Shown here piece after piece: positions 6,865 to 15,611 of a stretch of 64,000 nucleotides of DNA. The notes beneath the pieces are model-generated. The model saw only the letters and a list, made by a program, of their open reading frames with translations, did not search any database and was not told the origin of the DNA. Source of the DNA: Tissierella simiarum (GTDB lineage Bacteria > Bacillota > Clostridia > Tissierellales > Tissierellaceae); contig NZ_JAHLPM010000003.1 in assembly GCF_018917865.1 (NCBI RefSeq), positions 124,001-188,000 on the forward strand. Direction: 5' to 3'. How positions within the stretch are numbered: the stretch's first letter is position 1; each line of letters starts with the position of its first letter. The position numbers and the translations under genes are program-made.

Positions 6865-8682
6865 TTGGACAAGAAAAAAACAGGAATTCCTCGTTTACTA
6901 GAAATTGCAGGAGAAAAGCGAGGATTACTAATCGTTTCAGGAACACTTTCATCTATTAGTGCTGTCTGCATGCTTATACCTTATATATCAGTTTACTTTA
7001 TACTTGCAGAGTTATTAAAAAATGCTTCTAATCCCTCTTTAGCCAATGGAGCATTGATGATACATTGGGGTACGATAGCATTGATAGGACTAATTTCTGG
7101 AATCATAACTATGTATTTATCTGGATTAAGTTCCCATATAGCTGCTTATCGTATATTATATGGTTTGCGTATAAAGCTTTCTACTCATATAGGTAAACTT
7201 CCTCTTGGATATTTTACACAAACATCTACAGGGACTATTAAAAAGACTATGGAACAAAATGTAGAGAAAATTGAAAACTTTGTTGCTCATCAACTTCCAG
7301 ATTTAGTAAATGTTTTAGCTACAGTAATAGTGATGATAATAGCAATGATTTATTTAAATCCACTGTTAACCATTGCTTGCATTATACCTCTAGTTTTAGG
7401 CTACTCTGTTCAAGCTTCTATGAGAACTGGAGAAAAGGCTAAAGAAAATTTGAAATATTATCATGATTCTTTAGAAAGAATTAATGCATCAACTGTCCAG
7501 TATGTGAGAGGAATGCCTGTTATAAAGGTATTCGGACAAACTGTACATTCTTTTAGAAAATTCTATGAAGATATGATAAGCTATAGAGATTATTGTGTAA
7601 AATATTCAGATCAGTTTCAAAATAGCTATATTATTTTCAAAGTTATGTTAGGTTCGACTATGACGTTTATTCTCCCTATAGGTGTGTATCTTTTAAGTAG
7701 AGAGCCAGAGAATATAGCATTTGCATTGACTCTACTTTTCTTTTTAATTATGGCACCAGGAATATCTGTTCCTATGTATAAGTTTACTAATTTTGCTGCT
7801 ACAATAGCAGATATTTCAGAAGGAGTTGAACGTATAGATAAAATTCTTAGTGAGAAACCTATTCAAGAGATAAAAAACCCACAAGTTCCAAAGCGCTTTG
7901 ATATTGAATTTAATAATGTATCTTTCTCTTATGATTTAGCAGATACATCAAGTACTTCAACTCGTAAGGAAGCACTTTCAAACATAAATTTCAAATCAAA
8001 ACAAGGAAAAGTGACTGCTCTTGTAGGACCTTCCGGATCTGGAAAATCTACAATTGCGAATCTTATTCCAAGATTTTGGGATGTAGAAGAAGGCGGAATT
8101 TTCATAGGTGGAGTAAATATACGAAGCATAAAAACGGAAGATTTAATGAATATAGTATCTTTTGTTTTTCAAGATTCATTTTTGTTTTATGATACCATTT
8201 ATGAAAATATTTTAGTAGGAAAACCTAATGCAACTCCTGAAGAAGTATATGCCGCTGCAAGAGCCGCACAGTGTCATGAATTTATAGAAAAACTTCCTCA
8301 AGGCTATGATACTCTTATAGGAGAAGGTGGTACGTATCTTTCAGGTGGTGAAGAACAGCGGGTATCTGTTGCAAGGGCTATTCTTAAGAATTCTCCTATT
8401 TTAGTATTTGATGAAGCAACAGCTTTTGCTGATCCAGAAAATGAGTATCAAATGCAATTAGCTCTAAAAGAATTGATGCAAAATAAAACTGTAATAGTTA
8501 TTGCTCATAGGCTTTCATCTATACAAGATTCAGATCAAATTATAGTTTTAGATGAGGGGCATATTGTAGAAAAAGGTACTCATGAAAAACTAAGGGCTGC
8601 TAATGGACTTTATAGGAAAATGTGGGATGCATATACTGATGCAGGAGAATGGAAGATCCAAAAAGGAGGTATTATAGCGTGA
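6865..8682 (+). CDS. ABC half-transporter, YbtP/IrtA-like (iron-siderophore)
   Basis: A 605-residue fusion of a six-helix exporter-type membrane domain (about residues 15-320) and an ATPase (about 345-600). Motifs: Walker A GPSGSGKST, signature LSGGEEQR, Walker B ILVFDEATAFADPEN and H-loop IAHR. The AFADPEN D-loop is a feature I associate with the Ybt/Irt subgroup, which imports ferric siderophores despite an exporter fold. Start TTG 6865 follows AAGGAGG with an 8-base spacer. It overlaps the second half-transporter by 4 bases at its stop, so the two are translationally coupled and probably form a heterodimer in the membrane. The Fur boxes and AraC gene upstream support the iron role. Export of a siderophore or drug is the alternative. 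Confidence 0.85.
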   Translation: MDKKKTGIPRLLEIAGEKRGLLIVSGTLSSISAVCMLIPYISVYFILAELLKNASNPSLANGALMIHWGTIALIGLISGIITMYLSGLSSHIAAYRILYGLRIKLSTHIGKLPLGYFTQTSTGTIKKTMEQNVEKIENFVAHQLPDLVNVLATVIVMIIAMIYLNPLLTIACIIPLVLGYSVQASMRTGEKAKENLKYYHDSLERINASTVQYVRGMPVIKVFGQTVHSFRKFYEDMISYRDYCVKYSDQFQNSYIIFKVMLGSTMTFILPIGVYLLSREPENIAFALTLLFFLIMAPGISVPMYKFTNFAATIADISEGVERIDKILSEKPIQEIKNPQVPKRFDIEFNNVSFSYDLADTSSTSTRKEALSNINFKSKQGKVTALVGPSGSGKSTIANLIPRFWDVEEGGIFIGGVNIRSIKTEDLMNIVSFVFQDSFLFYDTIYENILVGKPNATPEEVYAAARAAQCHEFIEKLPQGYDTLIGEGGTYLSGGEEQRVSVARAILKNSPILVFDEATAFADPENEYQMQLALKELMQNKTVIVIAHRLSSIQDSDQIIVLDEGHIVEKGTHEKLRAANGLYRKMWDAYTDAGEWKIQKGGIIA

Positions 8683-10412
8683 AAATCCTTTATAATATAA
8701 CGGCTGGAAATCCAAAAAAGTTACGAAAACCTATTGTTTTTTCAGTTATATCTAATGTAATAAATATTTTACCTTTTACTCTAGTAATGCAAGCAGTAAA
8801 AATAATATTTGAATCTTATTCAACAGGGGCACCTATAGATACTTATAAGCTGTGGCTAACCTGTGGAGCATTATTTTTATCTATGATAGCAATGTTTTTA
8901 GGGGAGATACCAGCTTATAGGTTCTCATTTAGAGGTGCATATATGGTTGCTGCTGAGGGGAGAGCAAAATTAGCTGAACATTTAAGAAAGTTGCCATTGG
9001 GATATTTAACAAGTAGAGATCCAGGAGATCTTGGAAATATGATGATGGGTGATTTTACATTAATAGAACATTGTATATCTCATCTTATGCCTCAGTTAGT
9101 TGGAGGTTTAGTAATGCCAATTATTGCTTTTATTGGTCTATTGTTTCTTGATTGGCGGATGGCTGTATCCATGTTTGCTGCACTACCTATAGCAATTTTA
9201 ATTATAGCTGGAACTTCAAAATTACAACGAAGAGTAGGAAAGAGGCATATGGAATCTAAAATATATGCTGCTAATAGATTACAAGAATATCTAAATGGAA
9301 TAGGTACCATTAAGGCATACAATCTAACGGGAGAAAGATTTGTTCGTCTTGAAAAAGCTTTTAGAAGATTTATGATGGAAAGTATAAAAATTGAAGGATT
9401 TTTACAACCCATAGTGTTAACAGCCATAGCATGTATTAGAGCAGGACTCACAGTAATGGTATTTGTGGGGACTCATTTACTTTTAGGTGGAGAATTAAAC
9501 GTTATAACATTTGTTACCTTTTTAATAGTAGGTACAAGAGTATTTGATCCTTTAACATCTGCCTTAGGAAATTTTTCAGAAGTTCATTATGATGAACAGG
9601 CAGGAGAGAGGATTGTAAATCTTTTAAACGAACCTATTTTACCAGGAGAAAAAATAGCGCCTGAAGGTCATGATATTATTCTAAAAGATGTTACATTTGG
9701 ATATGGTGACATAAAGGTTTTGAAAGATATTTCTATAGAGATGCCAGAAGGTTCATTAACTGCATTAGTAGGACCTTCTGGAAGTGGAAAGAGTACAGTT
9801 TTAAAATTAATAGCTCGCTTTTATGATCCACAAAAGGGAAAAATCTTAATTGGAAATGAAGATATGAAAATTATAGAACCAGAATCCCTTCTTCAAAAAG
9901 TTTCTATGGTATTTCAAGATGTATATCTTTTCCAAGATACTATTGGAAATAATATAAGGTTTGGAAAAGAAGGTGCAACTCAAGCGGAGGTAGAAGAGGC
10001 TGCTAAAAGAGCATGTTGCCATGACTTTATTATGAAGCTTCCTCAGGGATATGATACTCCTGTAGGTGAAGGCGGATCTACTTTATCAGGTGGGGAAAAA
10101 CAACGTATTTCTATTGCAAGAGCAATACTTAAGAATGCACCAGTAGTGCTTTTAGATGAAGCCACTGCATCCCTAGATCCAGAGAATGAAGTGGAAATAC
10201 AGAGAGCGATTAATGAACTTATCCAAGGAAGAACAGTTATTGTTGTTGCCCATAGGCTTAAAACTGTTAGAAGTGCCGATAACATAATAGTTTTAGATGA
10301 GGGAAAAGTTGTAGAACAGGGTACTCATGATGAACTTATTTTACAGAAAGGATTATATTACGATCTTTGGACTATACAACAAAAATCTAGCAGGTGGAAG
10401 ATGTCATCATAA
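8679..10412 (+). CDS. ABC half-transporter, YbtQ/IrtB-like (partner subunit)
   Basis: A 577-residue membrane-plus-ATPase protein and the likely partner of the preceding one. Motifs: six membrane helices in the first 310 residues, Walker A GPSGSGKST, signature LSGGEKQR, Walker B VVLLDEATASLDPEN and H-loop VAHR. I place the start at GTG 8679, which has AAAAGGAGG 9 bases upstream and overlaps the upstream stop codon (GTGA); the frame is open to an ATG at 8649 inside the previous gene, but that has no ribosome site. Together the pair would move an iron chelate across the membrane using ATP. No siderophore-binding protein or biosynthesis gene is visible nearby. A strong terminator closes the operon. 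Confidence 0.85.
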   Translation: MKILYNITAGNPKKLRKPIVFSVISNVINILPFTLVMQAVKIIFESYSTGAPIDTYKLWLTCGALFLSMIAMFLGEIPAYRFSFRGAYMVAAEGRAKLAEHLRKLPLGYLTSRDPGDLGNMMMGDFTLIEHCISHLMPQLVGGLVMPIIAFIGLLFLDWRMAVSMFAALPIAILIIAGTSKLQRRVGKRHMESKIYAANRLQEYLNGIGTIKAYNLTGERFVRLEKAFRRFMMESIKIEGFLQPIVLTAIACIRAGLTVMVFVGTHLLLGGELNVITFVTFLIVGTRVFDPLTSALGNFSEVHYDEQAGERIVNLLNEPILPGEKIAPEGHDIILKDVTFGYGDIKVLKDISIEMPEGSLTALVGPSGSGKSTVLKLIARFYDPQKGKILIGNEDMKIIEPESLLQKVSMVFQDVYLFQDTIGNNIRFGKEGATQAEVEEAAKRACCHDFIMKLPQGYDTPVGEGGSTLSGGEKQRISIARAILKNAPVVLLDEATASLDPENEVEIQRAINELIQGRTVIVVAHRLKTVRSADNIIVLDEGKVVEQGTHDELILQKGLYYDLWTIQQKSSRWKMSS

Positions 10413-10459
10413 GCGAGAGGATAAATTAGTTTTAGAAAGCTATTTTTAATATAAAAAAT

Positions 10460-10507
10460 GAAAGCCATATAATACGGATTTGATGTATTATATGGCTTTC
10501 GTTTTTA
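10460..10507 (+). terminator. Strong terminator after iron ABC operon
   Basis: A perfect 16-base-pair stem, GAAAGCCATATAATAC (10460-10475) with GTATTATATGGCTTTC (10485-10500), is followed by GTTTTTAT. The next 550 bases hold only the 9-codon frame at 10863 and leader DNA of the second chemoreceptor. Confidence 0.9.
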
Positions 10508-10862
10508 TATGGTATGAAGTGTTTCTACCGTGTGAAATATTCTAAACAAACATCAACGACAATAATCGACTTATTTAGACGGTGATATAGAATAATTTTA
10601 AAATAGGTCTAGAGATTTGTTGAATCTATAAATAAATATGGGTATATATGAATTACTAGATTAAACGTTGAAAACGTAAGGATAAGATTTTTATTTTGGA
10701 ATTTAAAATTGAAATTAAATACAAATCTTATTTATTTCCTTGAATAAACTTTGTCATAAATAGTCGTTTATTGTAGAAATGCACTATAGTGAAATACACG
10801 AGCTATTTATTCTTATTAGGAACGTTTAAAGTATTATCTTATATATGAAAGGAGGTGAAATT

Positions 10863-10892
10863 ATGTCTATCAGAAGCAGACCAGTTACTTGA
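10863..10892 (+). CDS. Nine-codon leader-like ORF (MSIRSRPVT)
   Basis: ATG 10863 follows a near-perfect ribosome site, AAAGGAGGTGAAATT, and encodes MSIRSRPVT before TGA. It lies 185 bases before the complete chemoreceptor gene. So strong a ribosome site on so short a frame is unusual by chance. The Arg-Ser-Arg core fits the general Arg/Lys-X-Arg/Lys pattern of drug-stalled leader peptides, but no resistance gene follows and I see no terminator between it and the chemoreceptor; only a 7-bp stem, TGGATAA/TTATCCA (10968-10999), is present. Role unknown. Confidence 0.4.
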   Translation: MSIRSRPVT

Positions 10893-11077
10893 CATGTTTT
10901 TATATAGGGAGAATTTTATAAATATAAAATCGTCTTACATAAATACTCTGCTGCCAATAATAAAAGTTGGATAATAAAGGTCTAAGAATTGTTTATCCAT
11001 AGTTGAAGATTTTAGATAAGAAATATAATAGGAATATGTGGTAGAAAAAATATAACTAAACTTGGAGGAGAAAGTAT

Positions 11078-13189
11078 ATGAAATCAATTAAAGTGAAAAT
11101 TTTAGTAAGCATATTATTAGTTGTTTTAATAATATTTGTATCAGTTACTGGATTTATTACTTCAAGTTCCTATAAAATGCAACAAGAACATTCTATAAAA
11201 TACGTGAAATCAGAAACGGAAAAATATGAATTAATGATTGAAAAGGAAGTAGATGCAGCTTTGATAGTTGCTACAGAATTAGCTCAAGTTTTTGAAGGGT
11301 TAAAACAAAGTGGGCATACAGATAGGGCAGCAATGAATGAAATTATGAAAAATATTTTAGAGAAAAACCTAAATTTAGTAGGAGTATGGACAGCTTGGGA
11401 ACCCAATGCATTGGATGGAAAAGATGATGAATATGCAAATACTGAGGCCCATGATAATACAGGACGATTTATCCCCTATTGGAATAGAGGAAGCGGTACA
11501 GTTGGCCTTCAATCATGTGGAGATACATATGATAATTTAGATGAGAGTGGATTATGGTATCAAACTTCTAAAAATTCAAAACAACCAGCGGCTTTGGAAC
11601 CGTATGTTTATAATCTTCAAGGACAAGATGTGATGTTAGTTTCAGTTACATCTCCTATTATATATAATAATGAGGTGGTAGGTGTTGTAGGAGTAGATAT
11701 CTCCTTAGATAGGCTACAAGAGGTTATACAGGAAATAACTCTATATGATAGTGGATATGCCCTATTAGTTACTAATAAAGGATTGATTTTAGCACATAAA
11801 GATAAAGAATTACTTGGACAAAATGAATTTGAAATATTCGATAACGAAGAATTTAAACAAGCTATTTCTAATGGAGAACATATGACTTTAGAGAGACAAC
11901 TTTCTACTAATAGAGGAAAAGAAATTTTAACTTTAGCTCCCGTAGATATTAAAGGAATAAATCTTGAATGGTCTTTTATATCTATTATACCTAAAGGAGA
12001 GATATTTAAAGAATTAAATCACTCTATTATAATTAGTATTATAGTAGGATGTATAGGTATAGCTGTATTAATAGTCTTAATCTTAATAATTTCAAACTCT
12101 ATATCAAAACCAATCATAAATCTATCTAAGATTATTGAAAAATTGTCAAATTATGATTTAACTGTTGATGAAAATAGTGAGGTAATAAAATATTTAAATA
12201 GAAAAGATGAAATAGGAGTTATTTCTAAATCCTTGACAGCTATGCAGACAAATCTTATTGATCTGATTAAAAAAATAGCTGATAGTTCGCAACAAGTAGC
12301 ATCTTCTTCAGAAGAGTTAACTGCTACTACTCAACAATCTGCTGCAGCCTCTGAAGAAGTAGCAAGAACGATTGATGAAATTGCAAGAGGAGCAAGTGAT
12401 CAAGCAAAAGATACAGAGCAGGGAGCAGTAAATATTGATAAATTAGGCAAGGAAATAGAAAGAAATCAAAGAGATGTAAAAAGCTTAAATAATGCTGCTA
12501 ATGAAGTTAACAAATTAAAAGATGAAGGCTTTGAAATTATAAAAGATCTTGTTGAAAAAACTAAGACTACAAATAATTCAGTTGAAGAGATACATGAAAT
12601 TATTACAAACACCAATGAAAGTGCAGAAAAAATAAAAAGTGCTAGTCAAATGATAAAAAATATTGCAGAACAGACAAATTTATTAGCCTTAAATGCAGCA
12701 ATAGAAGCTGCTAGAGCAGGAGAAGCAGGTAGAGGGTTTGCAGTTGTAGCAGAAGAAATAAGGAAACTAGCAGAAGAATCTAATGAGTTCACAGAAGAAA
12801 TTACTATGATTATTGGAGATTTAACAAATAAAACAGGATATGCTGTCAGTACCATACAAGAAGTTGAGGAAATAGTAATATCTCAAACCCATAGTGTAGA
12901 AATGACAAATAATAAATTTGAAGGAATATCCTCAGCTATTGAAAAGATGAAGGAAGTAATTGTGTCAATAAATCAATCAGGATTAGAGATGGAAAAGAAA
13001 AAAGAAGAGATAATTAATGTAATACAAAATCTATCAGCTATATCAGAAGAAAATGCAGCTGGTACAGAAGAAGCCTCTGCATCTGTAGAAGAACAAACTG
13101 CTTCTATGGAAGAAATCTCAAATGCAAGTGAAGCATTATCAAAACTAGCGGAAGAAATGCAGGAAAGTATTGCACAGTTTAAATATTAA
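11078..13189 (+). CDS. Methyl-accepting chemotaxis protein (dCache-HAMP-MA)
   Basis: A complete 703-residue chemoreceptor with ribosome site GGAGGAGA before ATG 11078. Order: cytoplasmic start and first membrane helix (about residues 8-28), extracellular dCache sensor (about 40-310, with [15 protein letters not shown] and [12 protein letters not shown]), second membrane helix (about 320-342), HAMP, then coiled-coil signalling domain with its highly conserved tip. It signals to the chemotaxis kinase and in anaerobes often reads amino acids or other small acids; the ligand is unknown. It is nearly identical in its C-terminal 300 residues to the receptor at the start of the window. Differences concentrate in the sensor and second membrane helix, consistent with separate ligands sharing one output. 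Confidence 0.95.
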   Translation: MKSIKVKILVSILLVVLIIFVSVTGFITSSSYKMQQEHSIKYVKSETEKYELMIEKEVDAALIVATELAQVFEGLKQSGHTDRAAMNEIMKNILEKNLNLVGVWTAWEPNALDGKDDEYANTEAHDNTGRFIPYWNRGSGTVGLQSCGDTYDNLDESGLWYQTSKNSKQPAALEPYVYNLQGQDVMLVSVTSPIIYNNEVVGVVGVDISLDRLQEVIQEITLYDSGYALLVTNKGLILAHKDKELLGQNEFEIFDNEEFKQAISNGEHMTLERQLSTNRGKEILTLAPVDIKGINLEWSFISIIPKGEIFKELNHSIIISIIVGCIGIAVLIVLILIISNSISKPIINLSKIIEKLSNYDLTVDENSEVIKYLNRKDEIGVISKSLTAMQTNLIDLIKKIADSSQQVASSSEELTATTQQSAAASEEVARTIDEIARGASDQAKDTEQGAVNIDKLGKEIERNQRDVKSLNNAANEVNKLKDEGFEIIKDLVEKTKTTNNSVEEIHEIITNTNESAEKIKSASQMIKNIAEQTNLLALNAAIEAARAGEAGRGFAVVAEEIRKLAEESNEFTEEITMIIGDLTNKTGYAVSTIQEVEEIVISQTHSVEMTNNKFEGISSAIEKMKEVIVSINQSGLEMEKKKEEIINVIQNLSAISEENAAGTEEASASVEEQTASMEEISNASEALSKLAEEMQESIAQFKY
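12548..12936 (+). repeat. Direct repeat copy 2 (MCP signalling domain)
   Basis: Identical to 1149-1537 over 389 bases and part of a roughly 925-base near-identical repeat. The pair brackets the erm and iron-transport genes in direct orientation, so recombination between them could delete or duplicate the whole 11.4 kb segment. Confidence 0.9.
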
Positions 13190-13197
13190 AAAAGTGC

Positions 13198-13236
13198 ATA
13201 AAAGTACCCTAATTTAATTTAGGGTACTTTCTTTAA
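13198..13236. terminator. Bidirectional terminator
   Basis: AAAGTACCCT (13201-13210) pairs with AGGGTACTTT (13221-13230), flanked by A-rich and T-rich tracts. It can end both the chemoreceptor on the + strand and the hypothetical gene on the - strand, which converge here. Confidence 0.85.
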
Positions 13237-13237
13237 A

Positions 13238-13735
13238 TTAACTTTTAAAATCAATTTTTATAAGTTTTCCTTTTTCATCTAAAGTTATTTGAGTAATTTT
13301 TGTAAGTTTTGGTACATCATTAACTTTAGCACACTCTAAAACTTGATATACTTTTGAAGTATCTCCATTAGATTTATAAACTTCTTTCAAAAGCTTAAGG
13401 ATAGAATAAGGATGCTCTGGTTCTTTAATACTTATAAAGGATGAATTTGGTTTTGCTATGGCATTGGTAATAAGCTTTTCAAAGTCAATATTGTCTAAAC
13501 CTGGAATCAAAAAGTATTCGGCATCATTATTTAAATCATCAAACCCTTTAACTTGAACTGTATTAAAATTATTTTTGGTTACAGCCATAAAAGTAGCCAT
13601 AAGAGGACGAATACCAGCACTCCTGTGGCCAGAGACTATTATTGATTCTTTTCTCATAATGGCTTCTTCAATATACTTAGCTTCAGCTTCTGTCATGAAA
13701 TTTTGATCTACAAATTTTTTTATCATAGGATTCAT
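13238..13735 (-). CDS. Hypothetical protein with degenerate P-loop-like segment
   Basis: A 165-residue protein, ribosome site GAGGGAT before ATG. I do not recognise a family with certainty. Residues 31-50 (SIIVSGHRSAGIRPLMATFM) are placed and spaced like the Walker A loop and helix of secretion ATPases such as CpaF/PilT, which read GGTGSGKTTLLNAL, but the Gly-Lys-Ser/Thr core is gone. It could be a non-catalytic remnant or regulator built on that fold. No membrane segment or cysteine cluster of note. It stands alone, converging with the chemoreceptor; 540 bases separate it from the hydrogenase maturation genes. Confidence 0.6.
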   Translation of the reverse strand: MNPMIKKFVDQNFMTEAEAKYIEEAIMRKESIIVSGHRSAGIRPLMATFMAVTKNNFNTVQVKGFDDLNNDAEYFLIPGLDNIDFEKLITNAIAKPNSSFISIKEPEHPYSILKLLKEVYKSNGDTSKVYQVLECAKVNDVPKLTKITQITLDEKGKLIKIDFKS

Positions 13736-14206
13736 TTATAATCCCTCCTCTTTAGTATATAGTCAACTTTAGCTATAGTTATTATTCTTTGTATAAATAT
13801 GATAACATCTAATGGAATTTAAGCCAACCTTTGTTATATTTTGTGCAAAAATATTATGTTTATTTATAATGGAGCATTTATATTGTGATATTTTTATAAA
13901 TAGAATAAATTATTACTAACATTCAGATTGATATTATTTTATCATTAATGTATAATGCTTCTGAGTGAATAAAAGTTTATCTTATTCAATTATATAGAGA
14001 GAAATCTTTATTTATTTGTTGAAAATAAACTTATTTAACTAAAATTAAAACTAAATATAAGATAATTCCTAACAAAGAAGAGTGTTTCTGGTTTGAAAGG
14101 AAGTTGAAATAGAAAAAGACTATATTTATATTATCTATATAGTTTTAAGGATTATACTTAATTATATATTGTTATGTTAAGAATATATAATTTTCTAATG
14201 CTATTT

Positions 14207-14234
14207 AAACTTTCCTTTTGGAAAGTTTTTTTAT
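14207..14234 (+). terminator. Terminator-like hairpin before hyd operon
   Basis: AAACTTTCC (14207-14215) and GGAAAGTTT (14220-14228) flank a TTTT loop and are followed by TTTTTAT. It lies 45 bases before the first maturation gene, with no gene ending just upstream on this strand. It could therefore be an attenuator in the operon leader or the end of a small RNA. The rest of 13736-14206 shows nothing beyond AT-rich DNA. Confidence 0.6.
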
Positions 14235-14275
14235 GTTATAAATAATTAAATTTTAAAAAGAGTAGGGAGGATTTT

Positions 14276-14530
14276 ATGAAAAAGATAGCAGTTATTAGTG
14301 CCATATTAGAAGAGCCTAAAAGTTGCCAACAAAAATTTAATGAAACAGTAGCAGAATTTAAAGGAATTATAAAAGGAAGAATGGGGATTCCTTTTGAGGA
14401 TGAAGGTATTTCTGTAATATGTATTACTGTAGTTGGAGAAATGGATAAAATTAATAGCCTAACAGGGAAGCTTGGTAATATAGAAAATGTATTAGTGAAG
14501 ACTTCCGTATCTAAAAAGGAAGTAAGTTAA
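14276..14530 (+). CDS. TM1266-like hydrogenase-system putative regulator
   Basis: An 84-residue ACT-like/ferredoxin-fold protein of the family often annotated as iron-only hydrogenase system regulator. Visible features are the MKKIAVISAILEEP start, a central GRMGIPFEDEGISVICITVVGE stretch split by turns, and a length typical for the family. Ribosome site AGGGAGGA. It is the first gene of the hydE-hydG-hydF cluster, only 14 bases before hydE, which matches its usual genomic partnership. Molecular action is unknown; ligand-binding control of the maturation set is an inference from the fold and context. Confidence 0.85.
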   Translation: MKKIAVISAILEEPKSCQQKFNETVAEFKGIIKGRMGIPFEDEGISVICITVVGEMDKINSLTGKLGNIENVLVKTSVSKKEVS

Positions 14531-14544
14531 TAGGAGCGAAAAAC

Positions 14545-15609
14545 ATGAAGAGAAATGAATTAACTATAAAAAAGTTAATAAATAAGCTTTATAAAAGCAA
14601 TGAGCTAGAATGGGAAGAGCTTCTTTATATCTTAAATCACATAGGAGAGTATGGAAAAGAATATTTGATTCAAAAAGCTCATGAAACAAGAATGAAAGTC
14701 TATGGAGATAGAGTTTTTATGAGAGGACTTATTGAATTTACTAACTATTGCAAAAAGGGCTGTATTTATTGTGGGATTGGAGCTTTTAACAAGAATGTAG
14801 ATAGGTATAGGCTAGGATTAGAAGAAATTCTTCTTTGTTGTGACGAAGGATATAAATTAGGTTATAGAACCTTTGTATTACAAGGTGGAGAAGATAACTT
14901 TTATTCAGACGATAAAATTGAAGAAATTATAGAAGAAATAAAAAATAGATATAAAGATACTGCAATAACTCTTTCTATAGGTGAAAAAAGTTATGAATCT
15001 TATGAAAAATATTTTAATGCAGGAGTAGATAGATACTTATTGAGACATGAAACAGCTAGTAAAGAACTTTTTGAAAAAATCCATACAAATTCAAACTATG
15101 AAAATAGAATTCAATGTCTTTGGAATCTTAAAAAAATTGGCTATCAAGTAGGTGCAGGATTTATGGTAGGTATTCCAACGCAAACCAAGGAAGATTTAAT
15201 AAAAGATATTTTCTTTCTAAAAGAATTAGATCCAGAAATGGTAGGAATAGGACCATTTATCCCTCATAAAGACACTGTTTTTCATAATGAAGAGGGAGGA
15301 ACTCTAGAAGATACCATAATAATGTTGGCTTTATTGCGATTATTTTTACCCTATGTACTTTTACCTGCTACTACAGCTCTGGGAACTATACATCCTTTTG
15401 GAAGAGAACAAGGGATAAAAGCTGGTGCTAATGTTGTTATGCCTAATCTATCACCAATAGGAGTTAGGGAAAAGTATTCTCTTTATAATGGAAAGATATG
15501 TACAGGAGATGAAGCTGCAGAGTGTAGAGGATGTATACAAAATAGAATAGAAAAGGCAGGTTTTTCTGTAGATATGTCTAGAGGTGATAATATAAAATGG
15601 AGGAGATAA
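14545..15609 (+). CDS. hydE: [FeFe] hydrogenase H-cluster maturase HydE
   Basis: A 354-residue radical SAM enzyme that works with HydG and HydF to build the 2Fe subcluster of [FeFe]-hydrogenase; HydE is thought to act on the HydG product to help form the dithiolate-bridged precursor. The radical SAM cysteines appear as CKKGCIYC (Cys69, Cys73, Cys76). Near the C-terminus CRGCIQNR keeps two cysteines, as in HydE proteins with an accessory cluster site. Length and the MVGIPTQTKEDL barrel segment fit the family. Ribosome site AGGAGCG. Its end overlaps the leader of hydG, so the cluster is a single transcript. Biotin synthase and PylB are related but the neighbours decide. Confidence 0.92.
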   Translation: MKRNELTIKKLINKLYKSNELEWEELLYILNHIGEYGKEYLIQKAHETRMKVYGDRVFMRGLIEFTNYCKKGCIYCGIGAFNKNVDRYRLGLEEILLCCDEGYKLGYRTFVLQGGEDNFYSDDKIEEIIEEIKNRYKDTAITLSIGEKSYESYEKYFNAGVDRYLLRHETASKELFEKIHTNSNYENRIQCLWNLKKIGYQVGAGFMVGIPTQTKEDLIKDIFFLKELDPEMVGIGPFIPHKDTVFHNEEGGTLEDTIIMLALLRLFLPYVLLPATTALGTIHPFGREQGIKAGANVVMPNLSPIGVREKYSLYNGKICTGDEAAECRGCIQNRIEKAGFSVDMSRGDNIKWRR

Positions 15610-15611
15610 TA

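Noticed and set aside
9092-9451. Antisense 119-codon frame within the second ABC half-transporter
   Set aside because: Lies wholly inside a well-supported gene and shows no motif or start signal.
13736-14275. Rex-binding site before the hydrogenase maturation operon
   Set aside because: I looked for the TTGTTAA...TTAACAA pattern and found only partial, poorly spaced matches.
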